A DNA stretch of 64,000 nt from Cytophagales bacterium (lineage in GTDB: Bacteria; Bacteroidota; Bacteroidia; Cytophagales; Cyclobacteriaceae). The notes under the pieces were generated by a model. The model searched no databases, had not been told where the DNA came from, and was given only the letters and a program-made list of their open reading frames with translations. A program made the position numbers and the translations under genes. Positions 35,283 to 46,215 of the stretch are shown here, piece after piece; within the stretch, counting starts at the first letter, position 1, and each line of letters begins with the position of its first letter. The stretch covers positions 124,001 through 188,000 of the forward strand of contig JAKSDO010000237.1 in the NCBI GenBank assembly GCA_022360055.1, written 5' to 3'.

Positions 35283-36254
35283 ATGATGACAGCGCAAAAA
35301 ATTGCAGTATTAGACCTGGGGACCAATACCTTTAACTTGCTTTTGGTGAAAATCACACCAAGCGCTTATTATATTTTTCGCAATGAGAAAATTCCGGTTA
35401 AAATTGGTAAAGACGGAATAAATCAAGGCATAATTACGGAAGAAGCTCAAACCAGGGCCCTTTTTGCCCTGGATAAGTACAAAGCCATTATCAATCGAGA
35501 AAAAGTTTCTAAAGTATACGGCTATGCAACCAGTGCCTTTCGCAATGCGGAAAACGGGGAAGAATTCAGAAAAGAAATCGAAAGAAAAACAGGCTTTAAT
35601 ATCAATATTATTGCAGGAGATATTGAAGCTGAATTTATATACAAAGGAGTAAAAACTGCCTTTGATATCGGGGGCGACAACGCGCTGATTGTGGATATTG
35701 GCGGAGGAAGCGTAGAGTTTATTATCTGCAACAGGAATGAAATTTTCTGGAAACACAGCTTTGATATCGGAGCCCAGCGGTTGTTGGATTGGTTCCATGC
35801 CGTTGATCCGATACCTCCAAATGAAATTAGTCGACTCTACGATTTTTTCGACTCCAAATTAGAACCTCTGAAAGAACAAATGAAAATTTTTAACCCCATC
35901 TGTCTAATTGGATCTTCGGGGACATTTGATACTTTGAGTGAAATGGATCAGCACGAGGCAAATCGTTTTGTAAAAGGAGATGAAGCCGAATTGCCTCTAA
36001 CCATAGACGGATTTGAAAAATTATACAGGAAAATAATCTCGCTAAACAAGGAAGAAAGGTTGAAAATCCCCGGAATGATGCCCATGAGAGCAGATATGAT
36101 TGTCGTAGCTGCCTGCCTTGTAAAATATGTTATTGATAACTTCGGTATTGATCAAATCAGGGTCTCCGCACATTCATTAAAAGAAGGGATGATTTCCGTA
36201 ATTCAACAGGAAATGCTTGAAGACAATGGGATTTCCTCAAGTTCTAATCTATAA
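35283..36254 (+). CDS. Ppx/GppA family phosphatase
   Basis: The 323-residue protein has the actin-like ATPase-fold phosphate loops AVLDLGTNTFNLLLVKI and ALIVDIGGGSVEFIICN plus GSSGTFDTLSEM. The family includes exopolyphosphatase and (p)ppGpp pentaphosphatase; short forms like this one (no C-terminal HD domain) occur throughout Bacteroidota. Which substrate it uses is not decidable here. Two Met codons start the frame (ATGATG at 35283). It stands alone, with its own candidate promoter. Confidence 0.9.
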   Translation: MMTAQKIAVLDLGTNTFNLLLVKITPSAYYIFRNEKIPVKIGKDGINQGIITEEAQTRALFALDKYKAIINREKVSKVYGYATSAFRNAENGEEFRKEIERKTGFNINIIAGDIEAEFIYKGVKTAFDIGGDNALIVDIGGGSVEFIICNRNEIFWKHSFDIGAQRLLDWFHAVDPIPPNEISRLYDFFDSKLEPLKEQMKIFNPICLIGSSGTFDTLSEMDQHEANRFVKGDEAELPLTIDGFEKLYRKIISLNKEERLKIPGMMPMRADMIVVAACLVKYVIDNFGIDQIRVSAHSLKEGMISVIQQEMLEDNGISSSSNL

Positions 36255-36342
36255 ATGAACAAAATCAAACTCATATAGGTCATCAACATTAATAATTGTC
36301 GATTATTTCTATTTTTGCATCACTTTTAAATTTTCTCTAGTG

Positions 36343-37419
36343 ATGTATACGTATACCCAACTTAGAAACTTTGCATGCCGTGTATTCACGAAAATGGGTT
36401 GTCCTGAAGATCAGGCAGAGCTGGCCTCCAGGGCTTTGGTTTCCGCTGATTTACGCGGAGTAGATTCTCATGGAGTCGCCCGGCTTTCGGGGTATGTAAG
36501 GCTCTGGGAGGCAAAGAGGATCAATCCAAACCCGGATATTAAAATTGTCCATGAGACCCCCAGCACGGCTGTTGTAGATGGTGACGCCGGCCTCGGACTG
36601 GTTGTGGGTCCCAAGTCTATGAAAATTGCTGTTGAAAAAGCTAAAAAAGTAGGTACCGGCTGGGTATCTGTAAAAAATTCAAACCATTTTGGAATTGCAG
36701 GGTATCATTCCATGCTGGCTATAAAACACGATATGATCGGAATTAGCATGACGAATGCCAGCCCTCTTGTTGCTCCGACTTGGTCTAGGGAGCGCATGCT
36801 GGGGACCAATCCGATCTCAGTAGCTATTCCTGCAGGTAAAGAGCCTCCTTTTGTGGCTGACTTTGCAACTACAACAGCAGCTAATGGAAAGCTTGAAATT
36901 CTTCAGCGTAAAAACAAAAATACACCTTTGGGATGGATCCAGGATTCCGACGGTCAGCCTTCGACGAACCCTTTTGAGGTAAAAAATGGCGGAGCTTTGT
37001 TGCCTCTTGGAGGAGACAGAGAACACGGAAGCCACAAAGGCTACTGCCTGGGTTCTATTGTAGATATTTTCTCAGCGGTTCTATCCGGCGCCAGTTATGG
37101 CCCGTGGGCCCCTCCATTTGTAAGCTTTCTTCCGGTAGCTCCTGATATGCCTGGAGAAGGTCTCGGTCATTTTTTTGGAGCCATGAGGATTGACGCATTT
37201 CAGGCAAAAGATCAATTTAAATCAAACATGGACACTTGGATAAAGCGGTTTAAAAGCGCTTCTGTCGTCGAAGGACAGGAAGAAGTTCTGGTCCCAGGTG
37301 ATCCGGAAAGAATCCTTGAGCAGGAGCGAATGAAAACCGGCATTAAACTTCTAAAGCCTGTGGAAGATGATCTGAGCGAGTTGGCTGATAAATTTGGATT
37401 GTGTTTATCCGCGAATTAA
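36343..37419 (+). CDS. Ldh-family malate/L-lactate-type dehydrogenase
   Basis: The protein (358 residues from ATG at 36343; a GTG one codon earlier is less likely) belongs to the NAD(P)-dependent malate/lactate/ureidoglycolate dehydrogenase family, unrelated to the classical LDH fold. Seen: LRGVDSHGVARLSGYVRLWE, VKNSNHFGIAGYHSMLA, LGTNPISVAIPA, and HKGYCLGSIVDIFSAVLSG. The catalytic His in the SHG motif is present. Substrate is unclear. A TATTTTTG box lies at 36310-36317. Its 3' end overlaps the convergent glycosyltransferase gene by 15 bases. Confidence 0.88.
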   Translation: MYTYTQLRNFACRVFTKMGCPEDQAELASRALVSADLRGVDSHGVARLSGYVRLWEAKRINPNPDIKIVHETPSTAVVDGDAGLGLVVGPKSMKIAVEKAKKVGTGWVSVKNSNHFGIAGYHSMLAIKHDMIGISMTNASPLVAPTWSRERMLGTNPISVAIPAGKEPPFVADFATTTAANGKLEILQRKNKNTPLGWIQDSDGQPSTNPFEVKNGGALLPLGGDREHGSHKGYCLGSIVDIFSAVLSGASYGPWAPPFVSFLPVAPDMPGEGLGHFFGAMRIDAFQAKDQFKSNMDTWIKRFKSASVVEGQEEVLVPGDPERILEQERMKTGIKLLKPVEDDLSELADKFGLCLSAN

Positions 37420-38724
37420 ATCTTTGTAAATTCCGACGACTCTTTTCGCAGATGTCTTCCAGGACAATTTTGCCACATCTCTTTTATTGCTGGCAATTAT
37501 ACGTCTTCGGGTTTTATCATTTTGAAGAATCGCAATTACATGGTTTGCAAGTCTTTGAGTATCCCAGAATCTGGCCATGGGAGTTCTTTTCAAAATTTCG
37601 GAAGCTCCCGTTTTTTTTGACAGCACCACAGGTAAGCCCACATAAGCCGCCTCGATAGCGGTAAGCCCAAAAGGTTCCGATATCGATGGCATACAGAGCA
37701 CATCACACGTATCGTATAATTCAAACAATGTCTCTCTTTCTACAAAACCGAGATATGTTACACTGGACTCTACCTCATGAAATCCATCGATCTCCTCCAA
37801 TTTTACATTCCCAAAACCTCTGCCGACAATTAAAAACTCCACGTTATTCAATTCTTGTAAAACAAGCCTTGCAATCTCAATGAAATACTCTATTCCTTTG
37901 TTTCCGTCTATTCTCCCGGCAAATAAGACTTTAAATTTATCACCGGACTCCTTTGGCTGTACCCCTGGCTTCTCCGGAAGTTTTACCGCATTGTAGATTG
38001 TTTCGATGCGGTTTAGACTCAACCCGTAATTGCTGACAATAATTCCTTTGGTATAATCACTCGCTGAAATAACCTTATCTGCTTTTGACATAGCAAATCT
38101 TTCAATATCATATACCCAACTTGCGTCTTTGTGACCTACCCTATCGTATTCCAAAGAATGAACATGAAGGACCAATGGTTTTTGATACTTGTTCTTTAAG
38201 GCAATCCCGGCTAAAAAAGTCATCCAGTCATGAGCATGTATTACATCAAAAGAAAGACTTTCGGCCAATTCTTCTACCAGTCGGTTATAAACAAAAATTT
38301 TGTCTCTTACCGATTCTCCAAATACATCTACTTCATCGAAAAGCAATCTCTTCGTGATTTTTTTATAACTGGTTTTCCTTCTCCCTATTTCTTTTCGAAC
38401 CGGATCTTTAATCACATCCTTGCTATATAAATTTTTATACGTGTAGTTACGGGATATGAAATACGGATCAAGCTTAACTGCTAATTCGATGGTCCCTTCA
38501 CGGATCAACTGATCATATTCTTGTTGAATTTGTGCGCTCTGGGCTTCGGACAGATGTTCACTTCCAAATACGATCTCTTCCTTGACCTGAACGTTTGACA
38601 CCTTAGGATAAATTACGGTAAGATCTACCAATTTTGATAATTCATTATTGAGTCCTTCACAAGCAACCCCAACACCGCTGGTTAGGGACGGATGATATTT
38701 CCAAGCCAAGGAAAGGACTTTCAT
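37405..38724 (-). CDS. Glycosyltransferase family 4
   Basis: The 439-residue protein begins VLSLAWKYHPSLTSGVGVAC and shows the GT4 pattern: FDVIHAHDWMTFLAGIAL, FAGRIDGNKGIEYFIEIA, and the EX7E motif in EPFGLTAIEAAYVGLPVV. It lies one gene away from the glucan phosphorylase homologue (38879) on the same strand, so a role in alpha-glucan synthesis (glycogen synthase-like) is a reasonable inference. Its N-terminal half with an inserted helical segment (about 60-130) is typical of glycogen-synthase-like GT4 enzymes of this phylum. Confidence 0.85.
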   Translation of the reverse strand: MKVLSLAWKYHPSLTSGVGVACEGLNNELSKLVDLTVIYPKVSNVQVKEEIVFGSEHLSEAQSAQIQQEYDQLIREGTIELAVKLDPYFISRNYTYKNLYSKDVIKDPVRKEIGRRKTSYKKITKRLLFDEVDVFGESVRDKIFVYNRLVEELAESLSFDVIHAHDWMTFLAGIALKNKYQKPLVLHVHSLEYDRVGHKDASWVYDIERFAMSKADKVISASDYTKGIIVSNYGLSLNRIETIYNAVKLPEKPGVQPKESGDKFKVLFAGRIDGNKGIEYFIEIARLVLQELNNVEFLIVGRGFGNVKLEEIDGFHEVESSVTYLGFVERETLFELYDTCDVLCMPSISEPFGLTAIEAAYVGLPVVLSKKTGASEILKRTPMARFWDTQRLANHVIAILQNDKTRRRIIASNKRDVAKLSWKTSAKRVVGIYKDLIRG

Positions 38725-38849
38725 ATGGAAGGCCAGTTTTTGTTAAGATTTTCCTCAATAATATTCAATGAAAGTTAAGGATTATTATTTATAAAGGAAC
38801 AAAAAAAGAAAGGAAAGAAAAAACCATTTTATATCACCAGTCATTTATA

Positions 38850-38871
38850 AAGAAAAGCCCGAATCCCGGGC
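38850..38871 (-). terminator. Terminator of the glucan phosphorylase homologue
   Basis: On the minus strand GCCCG and CGGGC pair around five bases (38857-38871), followed by TTTTC, just after the stop codon at 38879. Confidence 0.65.
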
Positions 38872-38878
38872 ATTTCAT

Positions 38879-40546
38879 CTATCCTATTTTCTGATAATTA
38901 TACAACTTTTCATAGTATTGATATGCCATGCGATCCGAATCAAAATATGGGACCACATCCTGCATGCTACTCTTCATGATCGATGCCCATTTGTCGGGTT
39001 TATTGTAATACGCCGGAATGATTTCTTCTTCCAGAATATCCAATAAATTCTGAGTATCCAAATGATCTTGTTGATGTACCGGTAGTGATAGATCTACCGG
39101 CGGAACAATAAAACTGTTTACTCCATGCTTGGAATATTCCGGGATCCATCCATCGTATGTTGAAAAATTAATTGATCCATTCATCGACGCTGTCATTCCG
39201 CTCGTACCTGATGCTTCTCTTGGTAACCGGGGATTATTTAACCAGACATCCGAACCGCATTTCAGCATTCGGGATAGTTTTAATTCATAGCCTACAAGAA
39301 CAGCAATATTTCTATTATTTTTGCTTAGATGAACCAAACTGTTAAAAATACTTATGGCATTATAATCCATTGGATAAGGTTTTCCAGCCCAAATCAACTG
39401 CACCGGCATTTTCTTATTAGAAATGATTTTCCTGAATCTTTCATCATCATGCGTAATCATTGCAGGCCGCTTGTACTCTGCAAAACGCCTGGCCCAAACA
39501 ATGGTAAGTATATCTTTATCAAAAAGCTGGCCTGTCTGGTCAGCAACCACATCAAATAATTCCTTTTTTAGTTCCTTTTTTCTTTTGATCAATAATTCAT
39601 CATCATCTTTCTCCAATGCTCTATTTAATTGGTAATCTGCCCAGTATTTTTTGTTTTGGGCATTCGTGATCGAAATAATAGGGCATATATTTTCATGCTT
39701 ATTCCACATTTTATTGGAGACTTCTCCATGAATTTTGGAAACGCCATTGGATATTTTTGAAAGTCTGAGCGCAACAAGAGAATGATTAAACTCATTGTTG
39801 TCTATCCCGGTGATTTTTCTAACTTCTTCCAGTGGGATTCCACAGAAAAATCCCAGTTTCTCAAGGAGCCGGATATCGTGTTTTTCATTACCGGCTTCTT
39901 CGGGAGTATGCGTAGTGAAGACCAGTTTTTCTTTTAAATCAGCCAAATCCTTAGTTTGACTATATATCGAAAAAGCCAACGACAGGGCATGAGCTTCGTT
40001 TAAATGATACACTTCAGTATCATGATTTAATAATTCCAATAATTTGACCCCGCCAACACCGAGTAAAATACTCTGGGCGACTTTCCCTGCCGGATCGGAA
40101 TCATACAATTTATGCGATGTAGTCTGAGCCAGATAATCATTTTCAGGTCCGTCCGTCGAAAGGAAAAACATAGGAACGGTTCCGAAAATCTCCGGAGACA
40201 GATAAAACGCCCGAACCGTCACGGGATGATTATTGATTTCAATTTTAAAAGTTATTTCCGTATCCTCTAAAAATGAATATAGCTTTTGCTGAAACAAGGC
40301 ATCCATGGACTGGTCGCCTTTTCTTACCTGATCGTAATATCCATACTTCCATAGAATCCCAACCCCGATCATATTTTGTTTCAACTCGTAAGCACTCCGC
40401 ATATGTGAACCTGCCAAAAAGCCCAAACCACCGGAATATGTTTTGAGTGGCTGATCAATAGCAAACTCCATACTGAAATATGCTACTGCTTTTTGATATT
40501 TTGGATCAAATGCATAGGGATGTTGATATCGCTTAGGTAATGCCAT
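38879..40546 (-). CDS. Alpha-glucan phosphorylase homologue lacking the PLP lysine
   Basis: The 555-residue protein is related to glycogen/starch phosphorylases (GT35): AYFSMEFAIDQPLKTYSGGLGFLAG at the start, HLNEAHALSLAF, THTPEEAGNEKHD, WARRFAEYKRP, and EASGTSGMTASMNG near residue 446-458. In phosphorylases the last motif reads GTSGMKA with the lysine that binds pyridoxal phosphate. Here codon 452 is ACA (Thr). The remainder of the active-site region is well conserved, including DGWIPEYSKHG. I infer either a changed mechanism or a non-catalytic role in glucan binding. It probably works with the GT4 gene downstream. Confidence 0.82.
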   Translation of the reverse strand: MALPKRYQHPYAFDPKYQKAVAYFSMEFAIDQPLKTYSGGLGFLAGSHMRSAYELKQNMIGVGILWKYGYYDQVRKGDQSMDALFQQKLYSFLEDTEITFKIEINNHPVTVRAFYLSPEIFGTVPMFFLSTDGPENDYLAQTTSHKLYDSDPAGKVAQSILLGVGGVKLLELLNHDTEVYHLNEAHALSLAFSIYSQTKDLADLKEKLVFTTHTPEEAGNEKHDIRLLEKLGFFCGIPLEEVRKITGIDNNEFNHSLVALRLSKISNGVSKIHGEVSNKMWNKHENICPIISITNAQNKKYWADYQLNRALEKDDDELLIKRKKELKKELFDVVADQTGQLFDKDILTIVWARRFAEYKRPAMITHDDERFRKIISNKKMPVQLIWAGKPYPMDYNAISIFNSLVHLSKNNRNIAVLVGYELKLSRMLKCGSDVWLNNPRLPREASGTSGMTASMNGSINFSTYDGWIPEYSKHGVNSFIVPPVDLSLPVHQQDHLDTQNLLDILEEEIIPAYYNKPDKWASIMKSSMQDVVPYFDSDRMAYQYYEKLYNYQKIG

Positions 40547-40674
40547 TGTAAACTTCGTTTCTAAAAATTAGTACTTGTGTTTTTAACCAAGCCGCAAATT
40601 AAATCAAAAAAAACTTAGTAAATGAAACCTAATATGAAAAAATTAATAATTGAATTTCATATGTAGCTGTCCAT

Positions 40675-40711
40675 AAAAAATCCCCATTTACATGTTATAA
40701 ACGGGGATTTT
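40675..40711 (-). terminator. Terminator of the receiver-domain gene
   Basis: On the minus strand AAAATCCCC pairs with GGGGATTTT around an AT-rich loop and is followed by a T run. It lies between the stop of the receiver gene (40750) and the start of the phosphorylase gene. Confidence 0.75.
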
Positions 40712-40749
40712 CTATGAATAAATTATTTTATAAATGAATACCGGATCGT

Positions 40750-41199
40750 TTATGCGAATTGAGGTTCCCTCGATTCCAATGTGTTGTCAATAACTCTATC
40801 TAAAAGATCCATATCGATGGTATCTTTTAAAATATAATTATCTACATTGTCTATGACATTGTAATTCCAGTTTGAACTCTTCAAAACGATCAACTTAATG
40901 TGCTCTGTTTTGGAGTTTTGTTTCAAAATTCGCACTAACTTATGTATATCATCCAGAATAAGATTATCGTCAATAAGAATTACTTTGGGCTTATCCCTCT
41001 GTATAATTTGAAAACTGTCTTTGACGTCAAAACAAACGTCAGCCAGGTAATTTTTTGATTGAATTCCAACTAAAACGTTGTAAATCGACGTCATTTCTAT
41101 TGGATTGTTCCCTATAATAAGAACAGGGACTTTGGTTCTCTTGATGCCCAAAGCCTCCATCCAATTTTCATTTCTGGTTGCTGAAGATGTGGTTATCAT
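40750..41199 (-). CDS. Receiver-like domain protein, no output domain
   Basis: The protein (149 residues from ATG at 41199; an upstream ATG at 41226 gives 158) is a stand-alone CheY-like fold: VPVLIIGNNPIEMTSIYNVL, a phosphoacceptor-like Asp in VILIDDNLIL, and IKLIVLKSS where the T/S and later a K are expected (NYILKDTIDM). The N-terminal acidic pocket is degenerate (GNNP instead of DD), so phosphorylation is uncertain. No kinase gene is adjacent. It ends at a terminator. Confidence 0.7.
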   Translation of the reverse strand: MITTSSATRNENWMEALGIKRTKVPVLIIGNNPIEMTSIYNVLVGIQSKNYLADVCFDVKDSFQIIQRDKPKVILIDDNLILDDIHKLVRILKQNSKTEHIKLIVLKSSNWNYNVIDNVDNYILKDTIDMDLLDRVIDNTLESREPQFA

Positions 41200-41226
41200 G
41201 TGTACTAAATTATTGGTTAAGTGCAA

Positions 41227-41910
41227 CTGTTTCTAAGTAATGTTATACTAATATACAACCAAATCGGCATAAAATGCAATAATATTTCAGAATAAAACAA
41301 ATGTTATACTAGCCTTAAACTGAATTCATTCGCTTTTGTTTCAAAAATTTAAAGCTGACAATTAATTTTTTTTATGCACTTTAGTTGGACAAGCTTGCAG
41401 ACGTAAGGTTTAAAACGTTGAAGCACTGAAAATTAACCCCGGATCACAAAACCTCAGGGGAGGTAACGCCCGGTTACGAACACGAAGGTGGGGTGACCAC
41501 AACAGCCATTACCGGAAAACTTACAGTAATCATTTGAAATTCAACACCTCCACAAGTTGGACCGAATGATCCATCTCAATCCGTTAAAATTCGAAAAACA
41601 CCCTTGTGAGGCATTGATTATACATGCTATGCAGCGGGCTCATCCCGATAAACAACCACCCGGGTTTGAGGCATCCTGGATTTAATACTCCGTGACAATC
41701 TGATGCTAATATATTAGTTATGAGCATTTTAGCTTCAACGACCGGCCGTGCAAGCCGGTTTAAGGGCCATAGACGGGGGAAAATCTGCGGATTTTTCGGA
41801 TCGATCGATTTACATTCAAGAATTAGAGAGGAGATCCGGGGCGTTTACAGAATTATGTATATTTAAAATTGCAATGGTTTTTACGCGTCAAGTGCTCCTA
41901 TAAGATATTT
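41227..41910. other. 684-base region without a gene
   Basis: No ORF with a start and family support. The left part is AT-rich and could hold a promoter for the receiver gene. The middle (about 41430-41530) is unexpectedly GC-rich with runs such as CGAAGGTGGGGTGACC, and a hairpin ACCGGC/GCCGGT (about 41741-41760) followed by TTTAAGG resembles a terminator. Frames in the middle look partly protein-like but have no start codon. Either a decayed gene or an untranslated RNA is possible. Confidence 0.3.
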
Positions 41911-43029
41911 CTATTGCTTCTCGCCAAGTTTTTTGATAATGGCTGATATATGATTCTTCATGGCCTCCTGCCAATTGCTGTCGGCATCCCATTGCACTCC
42001 AAGATAAATATCTCCGCTGTTTATATGCTTCACATAATACTTATATACCGTTGCATCCATAGAGATGGTCTTTTCCGTTGAGCTGTTGGAATTGGCATTA
42101 ATAGCAACCAATTCTTTTTCGTTATCGGAAGTTTTGTAGCCGAGTAGTTTACGCACATTTTTACCGGACGATGCGACGCTCATCAAAACAAACTGAAATC
42201 CCCTTGTGAGCAGTTTCTTTTCGTCATACTGATAAGGAACAATTTCAAATTTGTAAGGATATGCGCTCATTATGCGCTCTAAGATTGCATTTTTCTGCAG
42301 ATTGTTTTTGTTTTCATCATTTATTATCGCCTGCATCTTTGAGTTTGACGGACGTTCTGAATTGTCCGGTACCGGCAGATCTGTGAATTTTGGAATTGCG
42401 ATGCGATCAATTCTGAGATCAGTATTGTAAGATTCAAATCTTCTGCCTCGTATAATATCTGATCCATGATAGTATTCCGGATGGTCAATAATCAAAAGGT
42501 TTTCTATTGTCAAATCGGCATTATCGATGGCCCTTGCCAAATTCCGGAATAGAATTTCAAGATCGCTGGTTTGAGATTTCCAGGCTTCCTGGTTGTTTGA
42601 AATAAAATCCGGCTTTTGATTAAAAGGCGTAAGCACACCAATGTATTGATCCCTGCCATTAATTTTGTCCCGGGACAGCATGAAAATGTTTTTAATATTG
42701 CGCTTGATCAACTGATCTGATATTGCTCTTCGTACATCATACCCGGCTATCAAATCATCGATGTAGAAATACAATACCGCATCAATATTTAATTTTTTTA
42801 TGTAAAAATGGGCTTCCTCCGCAAGAGTTTTCCAATCGCCGCGCAGTTTACCATCATTACTAATTGAAACAACGATAATTGTTTTTGTGTTTTGAAGATC
42901 CCCGGTGATTAGATTAGAACCGGCGTTAAGTATGGTCATCATCTTCAGCTCCGCAGAACTGATCACCTGACTCTTTAATTGATCATGCGAGACAACAAAA
43001 AAGAAGATGAAAAATGCGATATGCCTCAT
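41911..43029 (-). CDS. Secreted protein of unknown function upstream of uvrA-neighbouring locus
   Basis: With ATG at 43029 the protein has 372 residues and a signal peptide (MRHIAFFIFFFVVSHDQLKSQ); longer starts at 43044 and 43092 are possible. It has a Rossmann-like alternation (TKTIIVVSISNDGKLRGDW, IDAVLYFYIDDLIAGYDVRR, KNIFMLSRDKINGRDQ) and a C-terminal part with VYKYYVKHINSGDIYLGVQW. I do not recognise the family. It lies 67 bases downstream of uvrA on the same strand. Confidence 0.6.
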   Translation of the reverse strand: MRHIAFFIFFFVVSHDQLKSQVISSAELKMMTILNAGSNLITGDLQNTKTIIVVSISNDGKLRGDWKTLAEEAHFYIKKLNIDAVLYFYIDDLIAGYDVRRAISDQLIKRNIKNIFMLSRDKINGRDQYIGVLTPFNQKPDFISNNQEAWKSQTSDLEILFRNLARAIDNADLTIENLLIIDHPEYYHGSDIIRGRRFESYNTDLRIDRIAIPKFTDLPVPDNSERPSNSKMQAIINDENKNNLQKNAILERIMSAYPYKFEIVPYQYDEKKLLTRGFQFVLMSVASSGKNVRKLLGYKTSDNEKELVAINANSNSSTEKTISMDATVYKYYVKHINSGDIYLGVQWDADSNWQEAMKNHISAIIKKLGEKQ

Positions 43030-43095
43030 TCGATGTAGCCGCATAAAAAATGTTTGACAATTGTCCCGGACGACAAAGTAAGCATCTATCAACCG

Positions 43096-45921
43096 TTATT
43101 TAAACTTTTGTTTCAAATAAAACGCAGTATGATTTTTTTTCAGTTTTATCATATCCTCCGGAATCCCTTCAAAAACAACCTCACCTCCCTTATCACCTCC
43201 TTCCGGCCCTAAGTCAATAATCCAGTCTGCAGACTTTATTACTTCGATGTTGTGCTCAATGATTAATACAGTATGTCCGCGGTGAATTAAAGCATTAATA
43301 GCGACCAGAAGTTTTTCAATATCGTGAAAATGAAGCCCGGTAGTCGGTTCATCAAAAATAAATAACACTTTCTCGGGAGAATTATTATTTCCTTTTCCAA
43401 GAAATGAAGCTAACTTGACTCTCTGCGCCTCTCCTCCGCTCAACGTATTTGACGACTGCCCTAATCCTACGTATCCCAATCCAACCTGTTGAAGTGGCTT
43501 AAGTCTTGAGATAATATTTTTCCTACCTTCAAAAAATTCAATGGCGTCGTCTACGGTCAGTTCCAACACATCCGAAATGTGTTTCCCTTTATATTTGATA
43601 TCCAGAATTTCCGATTTAAAGCGCTTTCCATGGCAGCTTTCACAAGTCAGGTAAATGTCTGCCATAAACTGCATCTCGATTTTTACCGTTCCTTCGCCCT
43701 GACATTCTTCACATCTGCCGCCTTCGACATTAAATGAAAAATAGGAGGGTTTATATCCCCTGGATTTTGCAAGACCCTGCTCTGAAAAAAGTTGCCGGAT
43801 TTGATCGTAGGCCTTCACATATGTTACCGGATTTGACCGGGAGGATTTGCCAATTGGATTTTGATCAATGTACTCGATTGAAGATATCTTGTCCAGGTCA
43901 CCTTCTATTTTTTCATATTTTCCGGAAAATTCAGAAGACAGACCCATTGTTTTGCCAACGGCCGGATATAAAATCCTTTTGACCAAAGTAGATTTTCCGG
44001 ATCCGCTTACGCCGGTAATCACTGTAAGGATATCCAACGGAATTTTTACATCGATAAACTTTAAATTGTTTTCACTTGCACCAAAAATATTTACGGATCT
44101 TTTCCATGATCGTCTTTTCTCTGGGAGTTCGATTCGATCAATTCCGTTCAAATAACGTGTTGTGTAGCTTAGGTCATGATTTTCAATATCATACGCATTT
44201 CCTTGAAAGACCAACTCTCCGCCGTGCGAACCCGCATCCGGTCCGATGTCAATTATTTCATCTGCAGCCTCCATGATTTCCTCCTCATGCTCAACCACAA
44301 TTACCGTATTACCCAAATCCCTTAAATATTTTAAAACATCAATTAACTGCGATGTATCTCTGGGATGTAAACCGATACTTGGCTCATCCAGAATATACAT
44401 AGATCCGACCAATGAGCTTCCCAGCGATGTAGCTAATTTGATGCGTTGAAATTCCCCTCCGGACAGTGAGTTGGTTAATCTGTTCAATGTTAAATAACCA
44501 AGACCTACTTTTTCCATATAACCGATTCTGTTTGTTAATTCTTGCAGAATCCTTCCTGAAATATTTTTTTTGTGCTCATCCAATTTCAGTTTCCTGAAAA
44601 AGGCACTCAATTCATTAATTTGCATCAAGACCAGATCTACGATGGATTTGCCACCAATTTTAACATAAGATGCATCCTTTCTTAGCTTTGTGCCCCTGCA
44701 CTCGGGACATACGGTTCTTCCCCGATATCTGGAAAGCATCACCCGATATTGGATCTTGTGGGTTTGGGATTCGATAAATCTGAAAAAAGCATTTATCCCT
44801 TCAAAATATTCATTCCCTGACCAAAGTAATTCCTTTTGCTCCGCAGAAAGGTTTTTGTAGGGCCTGTGGATTGGAAAATCAAATTTATCGCCATTGAACA
44901 ACAATGCGCTGAGCCATTTCTTCATCGCCTCGCTTCGCCACGGGACAATCGCGCCCTCATACACGGAAAGATTTTTGTCCTGTATAACAAGATCGGGATC
45001 AATACCCAATATTTTTCCAAAACCTTCGCATCTCTTACATGCGCCGTAAGGGTTGTTAAAGCTGAATAAATTAACGCTTGGTTCTTCAAAAACCATTCCG
45101 TCGCTTTCGAACTTATCAGAAAACAGTTTTTCTCCATTATCCCTGAATTTTATGATGCATTCATCATGTCCCTCAAAAAAGGCTGTTTGTACGGAATCCG
45201 AGATCCTGAAATTATTATCCTCATCATCATGAGTTACGGATGTCCTGTCTATCAATATCTTTACATCCGATAACTTAATTTTGCCGGAGAAATCACTCAG
45301 AAAATCTTCAATTTGAACGATCTCTTCTCTAACCAACACGCGCATAAAACCCTTGCTTAGAAGAATCTTTAATTCATCTTCGAGTTTGCGGCCGTTTACC
45401 TGCTTGAGCGGGCAAAGGATAATAAATTTACTCCCTTCTTCGTGTCTATTGATGTAATTAACCACGTCTGTAACCGTGTCTCTTGTAACCCTTTCGCCAC
45501 TCACCGGAGAAAATGTGTCTCCAACACGGGCAAACAAAAGTTTTAAATAATCATAGATCTCGGTTGTAGTTCCTACAGTCGACCTTGGATTTCTGGAATT
45601 TACCTTCTGCTCAATCGCAATTGCGGGTGAAACACCTTTAATGTAATCAACTTCCGGCTTCTCCATTCTACCAAGAAATTGTCTGGCATATGCGCTGAGG
45701 CTCTCTACATACATACGCTGGCCTTCTGCAAAAAGGGTATCAAAAGCCAGGGAAGATTTACCCGAACCCGAAAGTCCTGTAATTACAACAAATTTATTCC
45801 TCGGTATCGCAACCGATAGATTTTTTAAGTTGTTTACCCTAGCGCCTTTGATTATAATAAACTTCTTGGGATCCAAACTTTCCAGCATAACATCGGGTGG
45901 TATTGCCTGTATTGTCGTCAT
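43096..45921 (-). CDS. uvrA: Excinuclease ABC subunit A
   Basis: UvrA finds bulky DNA lesions and loads UvrB in nucleotide excision repair. The protein (941 residues) has two ABC ATPase modules: Walker [10 protein letters not shown] near the N-terminus and GVSGSGKST in the second half, signatures LSGGEFQRI and LSGGEAQRV, and zinc-binding segments [27 protein letters not shown] and CESCHGKR. I place the start at the ATG at 45921; TTG and GTG codons just upstream extend the open frame by three residues. Length and domain order are canonical. Confidence 0.96.
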   Translation of the reverse strand: MTTIQAIPPDVMLESLDPKKFIIIKGARVNNLKNLSVAIPRNKFVVITGLSGSGKSSLAFDTLFAEGQRMYVESLSAYARQFLGRMEKPEVDYIKGVSPAIAIEQKVNSRNPRSTVGTTTEIYDYLKLLFARVGDTFSPVSGERVTRDTVTDVVNYINRHEEGSKFIILCPLKQVNGRKLEDELKILLSKGFMRVLVREEIVQIEDFLSDFSGKIKLSDVKILIDRTSVTHDDEDNNFRISDSVQTAFFEGHDECIIKFRDNGEKLFSDKFESDGMVFEEPSVNLFSFNNPYGACKRCEGFGKILGIDPDLVIQDKNLSVYEGAIVPWRSEAMKKWLSALLFNGDKFDFPIHRPYKNLSAEQKELLWSGNEYFEGINAFFRFIESQTHKIQYRVMLSRYRGRTVCPECRGTKLRKDASYVKIGGKSIVDLVLMQINELSAFFRKLKLDEHKKNISGRILQELTNRIGYMEKVGLGYLTLNRLTNSLSGGEFQRIKLATSLGSSLVGSMYILDEPSIGLHPRDTSQLIDVLKYLRDLGNTVIVVEHEEEIMEAADEIIDIGPDAGSHGGELVFQGNAYDIENHDLSYTTRYLNGIDRIELPEKRRSWKRSVNIFGASENNLKFIDVKIPLDILTVITGVSGSGKSTLVKRILYPAVGKTMGLSSEFSGKYEKIEGDLDKISSIEYIDQNPIGKSSRSNPVTYVKAYDQIRQLFSEQGLAKSRGYKPSYFSFNVEGGRCEECQGEGTVKIEMQFMADIYLTCESCHGKRFKSEILDIKYKGKHISDVLELTVDDAIEFFEGRKNIISRLKPLQQVGLGYVGLGQSSNTLSGGEAQRVKLASFLGKGNNNSPEKVLFIFDEPTTGLHFHDIEKLLVAINALIHRGHTVLIIEHNIEVIKSADWIIDLGPEGGDKGGEVVFEGIPEDMIKLKKNHTAFYLKQKFK

Positions 45922-46215
45922 AGACACCAAAGATATAGTTAGGAATCTGTAATATAAAACTCGAATTCGATAGTTCGGTTGAGCTTATCCTCGATATTCT
46001 AAATATCGCAATGATAGTGAAAGTTATATGATAAGCTCACAACCAGGGGTTAAATTTATTGTGAATTATGAAAAATAATATAGAAAATAATCATCCTCAA
46101 TAGTTTTGCATGTTTTTTGCTTATTCTATACATTTGACATGATAAACTTGGATTATGTCTAATTTAAAAAATTATAATATGGCTTAAAGATCTACGTTAA
46201 CTAAATGTAATTATA

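Noticed and set aside
41400-41560. GC-richer stretch with protein-like frames
   Set aside because: No start codon and stops in every frame close by; I could not tie it to a gene or RNA family.
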